Assembly (NCBI GenBank): GCA_020721065.1
Contig: DYNM01000008.1
Location: 1-64,000 of the forward strand
Origin: Thiocystis violascens
GTDB taxonomy: Bacteria; Pseudomonadota; Gammaproteobacteria; Chromatiales; Chromatiaceae
Length of the DNA: 64,000 bases
Direction: 5' to 3'
The position numbers and the translations under genes were made by a program. The notes under the pieces were generated by a model. The model was not told the DNA's origin, did not search any database, and saw only the letters and a program-made list of their open reading frames with translations. How positions within the stretch are numbered: the stretch's first letter is position 1; each line of letters opens with the position of its first letter. Shown in pieces: positions 55,869 to 62,436 of the stretch.

Positions 55869-57880
55869 ACACAGTTGTCAGTTGGCGGTTGGCAGTGATT
55901 AGTCGGCGCGGCGCGTGGGTGCTGGGCGCGGTGCTGCTGTGCGGTGGCATCAGCGGCGCGTGGGCGGCAGAGCGCGAAGCCTTGCCGATGGCGGGTAAAA
56001 CGGGTTTGTATCAGCGCGTATTGACGCGCCCCGGAGCGCAACTTCAGCCGCAACCCGGCACGACCGCCAGCTCTGGCGTGGCATTGCCGCCGTTGTCGGT
56101 GTTGTACGTTTACGGACGCCAGCGCGTGGCGGGGCAAGACTGGCTGGAGGTGGGTGCGGCAGCGCGGAATGGCGCACAAGGTTGGCTGCCTGCGCCGACG
56201 GCGATGGATTGGAAACAAACCTTGACGGTTGCTTTCGCTCGCACCGCTGCGCGGGAGCCGACGCTGTTTTTTCGAGATCACGATGGTTTGACTCAGTTGC
56301 TGGAATCCGAGCGGCTGGTGCCGGAGGTCAACGCGCTGCGCTCGACGATCAAAACTGGGCAATTTCCCGCCGATTTTCCGGTGCTGGCGCAGGAGCCAGA
56401 CACTTATATCGACCCGAATCAGCAGTTTTATTTGCTGCCGATTCTCGGTTTTGAAGAGCTGTATTTAGACACCGGTCACACGACGACCTTGCTCAATGTG
56501 GCGGCAGTGACGCTGCAAGCTGGTGAACAAGATGATGTGACCAAACAAGCGCCAGCCGCTGCTACCGGCAAGGCGGCTGCCAGTGATTACCGCACGGCGG
56601 TGGTGTTCGTGATTGACACCACGATTTCGATGGGGCCGTACATTGATCGCACCCGCGATGCCGTGCGCCGGATTTATAACCAACTGAAAGGCTCGCCGCT
56701 GGGTGAGGCGGTGAGCTTTGGGCTGGTGGCATTTCGGGATAACGCTGACGCGGCACCGGGCACGGAATATGTCAGCCGCATCGTCGCCAATCTCAGTGAT
56801 GGGCGCGATCCAGCGGAATTTATGACGCGGATTGCGACCGTGAAAGAGGCGCAAACCTCTAATCAGGGTTTCAATGAAGATGCGTTTGCTGGCGTGTATG
56901 ACGCCATCGAGGAAATCGACTGGCGCGGTTATGCCGGGCGTTTCATCGTGTTGATTACTGACGCCGGAGCGCGGGATGCCAAGGACCCGCTCGGACGTAC
57001 CAAACTCGGTGCGGAGCGGCTGCGCTTGCTGGCGCAGGAGAAGGATCAAGCGGTTGGTGGCGGCAAAATTGCGATAGCCACGCTGCATTTATTGACGCCG
57101 GAGGGCAAACACACTCACGCCGGGGCAGCGGCGCAATATCGGGCGCTGAGTCGCTGGGGTGATGCGGGTGAGCTGTATTTTCCGGTGGCAGATGGCGCAG
57201 TGGAGGCGTTTGGGGCGCAGGTCGATACGTTGGCAGATGCGCTGTTGCAGCAAATTAAAGGCATTCGTTCTGGACAGATGATCGCCGCGACGGACGATCC
57301 AAAAGCAACGGCGGTGCAGCGTGAAACGGCGCGGGTAGGGCGAGCGATGCAGTTGGCATATTTGGGACGCGAGCGCGGCGCTCAGGCTCCGCGTTTATTG
57401 GAAGCATGGATTGCTGACCGCGATCTGCTTGATCCAACGCAGAAAACGTTGGAAGTGCGGGTGCTGGTCACCAAAAATCAGTTGAGTGATTTGCAGGAAA
57501 CGCTGGAGGCGATTCTCAAAGCTGGCGAAGGGACGTTTATGACGCCGAAGGATTTCTTTGGGCAATTGCGCGGTGCAGCGGCGGCGCTGGCACGCAATCC
57601 CAATCAAGTCAGTCAGGTGCAGGTCGGGCGGCTGGCGGATGTCGGCTTGGTGGGCGAATGGCTGGATGATCTGCCCTACACCAGTCAGATGATGAATCTC
57701 ACCGAAGCGCGATGGCTGGCGCGGTCATTTGCCGAACAGCAAGAAGTGCTGGATGCAATTGAGGAAAAAATTCGGCTTTATCGCCGCATTCACGATGACA
57801 CTGACCGCTGGATCAGTCTTGCGCCGGATGCGCCCAAAGGGGAAATGGTGACGACGATTCCGCTGGATGCGCTGCCATGA
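55865..57880 (+). CDS. Exported von Willebrand A protein, PpkA-like VWA half
   Basis: 671 residues. A signal peptide (GAWVLGAVLLCGGISGAWAA) follows an n-region encoded by a family 1 repeat (VVSWRLAVIS). An SH3-like region (about 55-120) precedes the VWA domain, with MIDAS FVIDTTISMGPYID (first Asp about 251) and FIVLITDAGARDAKDP. The C-terminal 220 residues (LLEAWIADRDLLDPTQKTLE, FFGQLRGAAAALARNPNQV) are helical. In PpkA the equivalent periplasmic domain is fused to the kinase. Overlaps the kinase gene by 4 bases. Confidence 0.85.
   Translation: MNTVVSWRLAVISRRGAWVLGAVLLCGGISGAWAAEREALPMAGKTGLYQRVLTRPGAQLQPQPGTTASSGVALPPLSVLYVYGRQRVAGQDWLEVGAAARNGAQGWLPAPTAMDWKQTLTVAFARTAAREPTLFFRDHDGLTQLLESERLVPEVNALRSTIKTGQFPADFPVLAQEPDTYIDPNQQFYLLPILGFEELYLDTGHTTTLLNVAAVTLQAGEQDDVTKQAPAAATGKAAASDYRTAVVFVIDTTISMGPYIDRTRDAVRRIYNQLKGSPLGEAVSFGLVAFRDNADAAPGTEYVSRIVANLSDGRDPAEFMTRIATVKEAQTSNQGFNEDAFAGVYDAIEEIDWRGYAGRFIVLITDAGARDAKDPLGRTKLGAERLRLLAQEKDQAVGGGKIAIATLHLLTPEGKHTHAGAAAQYRALSRWGDAGELYFPVADGAVEAFGAQVDTLADALLQQIKGIRSGQMIAATDDPKATAVQRETARVGRAMQLAYLGRERGAQAPRLLEAWIADRDLLDPTQKTLEVRVLVTKNQLSDLQETLEAILKAGEGTFMTPKDFFGQLRGAAAALARNPNQVSQVQVGRLADVGLVGEWLDDLPYTSQMMNLTEARWLARSFAEQQEVLDAIEEKIRLYRRIHDDTDRWISLAPDAPKGEMVTTIPLDALP
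55873..55896. repeat. Family 1 repeat in the start of the VWA gene
   Basis: AGTTGTCAGTTGGCGGTTGG and four more bases, encoding VVSWRLAV in the signal peptide n-region. Confidence 0.7.
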
Positions 57881-58623
57881 GCGCCGTGTCGCCGGTGTAT
57901 CTGTGTCGAGAGCTGGTGAAACAGCGCGGCTCTGCGCTCACTGATAACCGACAACTGACCACGTTTGCGCTGCACGTTCCCAGCTTCACGATTCGCCCCG
58001 GTGAGATTGTGGTGCTGCGCGGAGCCAGCGGCAGCGGCAAAAGCACCTTGCTGGATATATTGGCGCTGGCGCTGCATCCCGACCGCGCTGCGGAGTTCCA
58101 ATTTTGCCCCGAACACCGCGCTCCAACTGATGTGATGCACCTGTGGCAGCGCCACAATCTCAACCAATTAGGACGGCTGCGCGGCGGCGACATCGGTTAC
58201 ATCTTGCAAACCGGTGGGCTGCTGCCGTTTCTCAGTGCGCGTGACAACATCGCGCTGCCCGGACGCCTGTTGGGACGTAAACCCGCTGGTCGCATTGAGC
58301 GCGTGGCGGAACGGCTGGCGATTACCGCGCAGTTGGATAAACGTCCGGGGCAATTGTCGGTTGGGGAGCGCCAGCGCGTGGCGATTGCACGGGCATTGGT
58401 GCATCGCCCCAGCGTGATTTTGGCGGATGAACCGACCGCTTCAGTCGATCCGCTCAATGCGGCGGTGATCCGCAAATTGCTGTTGGAACTGGTGCAAAAA
58501 GCGGGTCTCACGGCGATCATCGCGGCTCACGACTGGCCGCTGGAGCTGACGGCGGGAGTGCAATTTGTGCAACATCGGCTTGAACGTGACGACAATTTGA
58601 CCCGCTCGCTGTTTTGGAACTGA
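57877..58623 (+). CDS. tagT: ABC transporter ATP-binding protein, TagT/LolD-like
   Basis: 248 residues. Walker A GASGSGKST (49-57), Q loop, signature LSVGERQRVAIARAL, Walker B VILADEPTASVDP. Residues 22-29 (TDNRQLTT) come from a family 1 repeat (57940-57960) inserted before the first strand. Overlaps the VWA gene by 4 bases. In Pseudomonas TagT with TagS forms the inner-membrane complex that passes the TagQ/TagR signal to PpkA; here assigned by operon context plus sequence type. Confidence 0.8.
   Translation: MSAVSPVYLCRELVKQRGSALTDNRQLTTFALHVPSFTIRPGEIVVLRGASGSGKSTLLDILALALHPDRAAEFQFCPEHRAPTDVMHLWQRHNLNQLGRLRGGDIGYILQTGGLLPFLSARDNIALPGRLLGRKPAGRIERVAERLAITAQLDKRPGQLSVGERQRVAIARALVHRPSVILADEPTASVDPLNAAVIRKLLLELVQKAGLTAIIAAHDWPLELTAGVQFVQHRLERDDNLTRSLFWN
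57940..57960. repeat. Family 1 repeat inside the tagT-like gene
   Basis: ACTGATAACCGACAACTGAC, in frame, giving TDNRQLTT near the N-terminus of the ATPase. Confidence 0.65.
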
Positions 58624-58627
58624 CGCC

Positions 58628-59890
58628 ATGCACGCCACTCGTGAAATTTTCCGCTTGGCCGCTCGTGATTTTTTCTACGAGCGCCGCTTATCGCTCTGTT
58701 ATGTGCTGGCGCTGACGGCAGTACTCGCGCCGTTGCTGATTTTATTTGGGTTGAAATTTGGGCTGGTCGATACCCTCGCCCGTCGTTTGGTGGAATCGCC
58801 CGTCAATCGGGAAGTGATCGCAGTCGGCAGTCATCGTTATGACGCGGCGTGGTTTGAACGGATCGCAGCGCGGTCAGATGTGGCATTTGTGATTCCGAGC
58901 ACACGGCGGATCGCAGCCAGCCTGAGCCAGTTACAAAATCCGGCGACGGGCGCGGTGGTGCGGGCGGTGCAGATGGTGCCAACGGGAGCGGGTGAGCCGC
59001 TGTTGCATCTCCCGCGCTCGCCATCTTCTGCCGCTGCCAAAGTGACTGGAGATGCGTTTGCAAAAATTCCCGAAGGCGTGACGGAGCTGGTGTTGTCGGC
59101 GAGCGCGGCGCAGCGCCTTGGCGTGAGCAGCGGTGAGCGGGTGCTGGCGCGGATTGATCGCACGGCAGCGGGACGCGATGAGGGCGTGGTGTGGGAAGTG
59201 ACCGTGACCGGCGTGTTGCGCCCAGAAGTGTTGACCGAAGACGCGGCGCTGGTGCCGCTGCCGCTGTTGGTGGCGACTGAGGATTATCGTGATGGCGTGG
59301 CGGTGCCGGCGTTGGGTTGGGCGGGAGTGTCGCCGTCAACTGCGGCGCGACAATTTGCGCGATTCCGGCTGTATGCGGCGAGCATTAACGATGTGGCGCG
59401 GCTGGAGGCGGATTTGACGGCGGAAGGGATTGATGTGCGCAGTCAGTTGGCGGAAATCGCGGCGATGCAGGCGTTGGATCGCAATTTGACGCGGGTGTTT
59501 TGGCTGATTGCGGGGATTGGCACGTTGGGTTTTCTCGCCTCACTCGCGGCGAATTTGTTGGCGAATGTCGAGCGTAAACGCCGGGAGTTGAGCATTTTGC
59601 GGCTGATTGGTTTTCCCACCGCCAGCTTGATGTTATTTCCGATCACGCAGGCGGCGTTGATTGCGCTATTCGGGGCGCTGGCGGCAGTGTTGGTTTATTT
59701 GCCGGTGACGGTGACGTTAAACGATTGGTTTTATTTAAGTTTGCAGCCGGGTGAGTCGATTTGCCGCTTGTTGCCGATTCATCTGGCGCTGGCGCTGACG
59801 ACAACGCTGCTGGGCGCGATGGCGGCAGCAGCATGGGCGGGTTGGCGAGCAGCGCGGATTGCGCCAGCGGAGGGGGTGCGAGATGTTTGA
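58628..59890 (+). CDS. tagS: ABC permease of FtsX/LolC type, TagS-like
   Basis: 420 residues with the MacB/FtsX topology: one N-terminal membrane segment (SLCYVLALTAVLAPLLILFG), a large periplasmic domain (about 45-270) and three C-terminal segments (VFWLIAGIGTLGFLASLAAN, MLFPITQAALIALFGALAAV and a last one near 395-412). Directly follows the ATPase gene. Substrate may be a signal only; TagS in Pseudomonas has no known transported substrate. Confidence 0.82.
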   Translation: MHATREIFRLAARDFFYERRLSLCYVLALTAVLAPLLILFGLKFGLVDTLARRLVESPVNREVIAVGSHRYDAAWFERIAARSDVAFVIPSTRRIAASLSQLQNPATGAVVRAVQMVPTGAGEPLLHLPRSPSSAAAKVTGDAFAKIPEGVTELVLSASAAQRLGVSSGERVLARIDRTAAGRDEGVVWEVTVTGVLRPEVLTEDAALVPLPLLVATEDYRDGVAVPALGWAGVSPSTAARQFARFRLYAASINDVARLEADLTAEGIDVRSQLAEIAAMQALDRNLTRVFWLIAGIGTLGFLASLAANLLANVERKRRELSILRLIGFPTASLMLFPITQAALIALFGALAAVLVYLPVTVTLNDWFYLSLQPGESICRLLPIHLALALTTTLLGAMAAAAWAGWRAARIAPAEGVRDV

Positions 59891-61580
59891 GTGGAAAAAG
59901 TTGGCGGTTGTCAGTTGGCAGTTGGCAGTGGAGCGCGAGCTGGCGCGACGCTGGCCAGCATTGCTGCTCCTTCTCGCCGTTAGCAGCGCCAGCTCCGCCG
60001 CCGAGATCACTTGGCAGACCAAGTTTTATAACCCCGCGCCAGCAGCCGCTGACCAGACTGCGGATTTGATCGTGCCGCTGCCGTGCGGCGGCGCGATGGC
60101 ATTTCGTCCGGTTGAGATTCCCGCCAGCGGCTGGCTCGATGATCGCGCCGTCGAACTCGGTCAGAGCGACGCCGAACGTGGTTATAAAGAAGGACGGCGC
60201 TTGAGCCATCTGGCTGGCGCATTCACTGCCGCAAATGGCGCGACCCGTCGTTATTACCTCGGCAAATACGAAGTCACCCGCGATCAATACGCGGCGCTGA
60301 TGACGGCAGAGTGCCCCAAGCCAACGATTCGCGGACGCTTGCCGATGACCGGCATCAGTTGGTTTGACGCCGTTGATTTGACCCGCCGCTACACCGAATG
60401 GCTGCTCACTAACGCGCCGGACGCCTTGCCCACTGAAGATCACGCCGCTGGCTTTTTGCGCCTGCCGACTGAGGAAGAATGGGAATTTGCAGCGCGGGGT
60501 GGGCTGGCAGTCGATGCCGCTGATTTTCTTGCTCCGCGTTTTCCGATGCCCGACGGCGAGCTGGCGCGTTATGCGTGGTTTGAAAGCTCCGGCTCGGCAG
60601 AAGGTGAATTGCATCCAGTCGGCTTGCTCAAACCCAATCCGCTCGGTTTGCACGACGTGCTCGGCAACGCCTCCGAAGTGACGTTAGCGCCGTTTCATTT
60701 AGACCGGCGCGGACGACCGCACGGTCAAGCTGGCGGATTTGTCAGTCGCGGCGGCGATCTGTTTACGCCCGATAGTCAGCTCGCCAGCGCAGTGCGGCAG
60801 GAACACAACTATTTTGATCCCGGCACCAAACGCGCTAAATCAATGGACAGCTTGGGGCTGCGACTGGTCATCACCGCGCCGGTCATCGTGTCGCCGGAGC
60901 GGTTGAACGCGATCAAGGATTCATGGACGGGTTTGCCCACGCTCAACGGCGATGCCGGCACTGACGCCAAGCTGGCGCTGCAACAATTGCACACGCTGGC
61001 GCTGCAAACGCAGGACGACGCGCTGCGCTCGCGGCTGGAATTGATTCAACGCGATTTTGAATCGTCGCAAACCGCGCTCAACGCCGCACGAGCGCGGACG
61101 TTGCGAGCGTTGCTGCGCACCGGCGCGTTGTTGGGCAAGCGCGTGGTGAATGACGTTCAGCGCGGTGAGGCCATTCGCACGTTGGGGAAATTGGCGGAGC
61201 AGAATTTTGAAAAACTGCGCCAGCAGGCTCAAGGCGTCGCTGGTAGTGATGCCGATCTCGCCGCAGCGCGTAAACTCTTGACGGAAAAGCAGAAAAAATG
61301 GGATGAATCGCTGCGCGAGATTGACGCCAGCCTCGCCAACAGCTTGTCGTATTACGCCGATCTGACCGTTGAGGTGGGCAGCGATTATCCCGCCGCCGAA
61401 CTCAACACGCAGTTGCCGCTGGTGGAGGCGGAATTAGAGGCGAAAAATAACGCCTATCTCATTGCTTATGCGCGGGTTTTTGTGGCGCATCTCCGCGCTT
61501 ATCAGGACAAACGCGCCGCCGATAAAACCAGTTGGCAACGTGATTTGCTCCACATTGAAGCCGCGAGGAATAAAAAATGA
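59883..61580 (+). CDS. tagR: Formylglycine-enzyme-fold protein with C-terminal coiled coil, TagR-like
   Basis: 565 residues, ATG 59883 overlapping the permease stop. Signal peptide (WPALLLLLAVSSASSAAE) behind an n-region encoded by a family 1 repeat (KLAVVSWQLAVE). SUMF1/FGE domain about 75-320 (YYLGKYEVTRDQYAALM, GISWFDAVDLTRRYTEWLL, FLRLPTEEEWEFAARGG, NPLGLHDVLGNASEV). The active-site Cys pair of true formylglycine enzymes is missing from the region where it should lie, so it is non-catalytic, as TagR is. About 240 extra residues at the C-terminus (330-565) form a helical coiled coil. TagR promotes PpkA activation in the periplasm. Confidence 0.84.
   Translation: MFEWKKLAVVSWQLAVERELARRWPALLLLLAVSSASSAAEITWQTKFYNPAPAAADQTADLIVPLPCGGAMAFRPVEIPASGWLDDRAVELGQSDAERGYKEGRRLSHLAGAFTAANGATRRYYLGKYEVTRDQYAALMTAECPKPTIRGRLPMTGISWFDAVDLTRRYTEWLLTNAPDALPTEDHAAGFLRLPTEEEWEFAARGGLAVDAADFLAPRFPMPDGELARYAWFESSGSAEGELHPVGLLKPNPLGLHDVLGNASEVTLAPFHLDRRGRPHGQAGGFVSRGGDLFTPDSQLASAVRQEHNYFDPGTKRAKSMDSLGLRLVITAPVIVSPERLNAIKDSWTGLPTLNGDAGTDAKLALQQLHTLALQTQDDALRSRLELIQRDFESSQTALNAARARTLRALLRTGALLGKRVVNDVQRGEAIRTLGKLAEQNFEKLRQQAQGVAGSDADLAAARKLLTEKQKKWDESLREIDASLANSLSYYADLTVEVGSDYPAAELNTQLPLVEAELEAKNNAYLIAYARVFVAHLRAYQDKRAADKTSWQRDLLHIEAARNKK
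59899..59929. repeat. Family 1 repeat in the start of the tagR-like gene
   Basis: AGTTGGCGGTTGTCAGTTGG plus eleven bases; encodes KLAVVSWQLAV of the signal peptide n-region, the same frame as in the VWA gene. Confidence 0.75.
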
Positions 61581-62347
61581 TCATGCGTTTCAAAGCCTTA
61601 GCCGTTAGCGCCGCGCTGCCGCTGCTCGCCCTCAACGGCTGCGTTGGTCAGCCAGTTGTCGATGCCACGCGAGCGCCAGCGCAGACCGGCGGACGCTTTC
61701 TACTCGGCGGTTTGGAATTGCTCAAGCCGACGGATGATTACGGCTTCACCGGCGAATTGAGCGCCAGCGAACAGGCGCTGCGGGAACAAGGCAAGGCGTT
61801 TGATCGCACCGTCTGGCAAGCGACCTTGTTGGGCGCAGTCGCTGGCACCGCGATTGGCGCAGTCGTCGGCGGTGATGCGGAAGATATGGTGGGTGGCGCG
61901 ATTGCTGGCGCAAGTTTGGGCGCACTGGCGGGGCTGTATGTTGCTAATAAACAAAAACAATTTGCGGCACAAGAAGATCAGCTTGAGGCAATGACCAACG
62001 ATGTGCGCTCCGCCAATCGCAATACCCAAGCCTTGATTGATCAGTTGCAGAAGGTGATTGCCGAAGATCAACGGCGGCTGGCGGCGGTGCAGGCACGGTT
62101 TCAACGCGGTCAGGCGACGGCGGCGGAATTGCAGCAGGAACGCGGTCGGATTTGGAGCAATCGCACGGTGGTCGAAAAAGCGACGACGGGTGCCAAAGAT
62201 CAATATCGTCTGTTTGAACGCGCCCAACAGCAGGTCGTGAAAGCGCGGCCGGCAGCGCGAACCCAAACGCTCACCAGTGAAATCAGCGCCTATCGTCAAA
62301 CGCTTGAGACCTTGGATCGCGTCGCCGCCAACATGGCAAAAGCCTGA
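61577..62347 (+). CDS. tagQ: Glycine-zipper lipoprotein, TagQ-like
   Basis: 256 residues. Lipobox LNGC (about 19-22) after a short signal. A glycine zipper (LLGAVAGTAIGAVVGGDAED, MVGGAIAGASLGALAGLYVA, about 88-125) suggests membrane insertion, followed by a coiled coil (about 125-250). Ends the operon, overlapping tagR by 4 bases. TagQ is the outer-membrane lipoprotein that anchors TagR; sequence alone does not prove equivalence, but position and lipoprotein type fit. Confidence 0.75.
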   Translation: MIMRFKALAVSAALPLLALNGCVGQPVVDATRAPAQTGGRFLLGGLELLKPTDDYGFTGELSASEQALREQGKAFDRTVWQATLLGAVAGTAIGAVVGGDAEDMVGGAIAGASLGALAGLYVANKQKQFAAQEDQLEAMTNDVRSANRNTQALIDQLQKVIAEDQRRLAAVQARFQRGQATAAELQQERGRIWSNRTVVEKATTGAKDQYRLFERAQQQVVKARPAARTQTLTSEISAYRQTLETLDRVAANMAKA

Positions 62348-62410
62348 ATCCCCCCAACCCCCCTTTTTCAAAGGGGGGCTTTGGCGGTCACTGACAACCG
62401 ACAACTGACA
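62347..62410. repeat. Adjacent family 2 and family 1 repeats between tagQ and the exoprotein gene
   Basis: 62347-62380 is identical to 31714-31747 (half of the 139-bp element). It forms a CCCCCCTTTTTCAAAGGGGGG hairpin beginning at the tagQ stop. A family 1 unit (TCACTGACAACCGACAACTG, from 62388) follows directly. The hairpin probably ends the operon. Confidence 0.8.
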
Positions 62411-62436
62411 ATTTCTCCAACACAGGCCGCCGTGCC

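Noticed and set aside
54240..57880. Frameshift that splits a single ppkA
   Set aside because: The kinase ends after a periplasmic tail and the VWA protein has its own signal peptide, so two true genes fit better.
23286..62380. CRISPR array formed by the CCCCCTTT repeats
   Set aside because: Copies are dispersed by kilobases, palindromic and without regular spacers.
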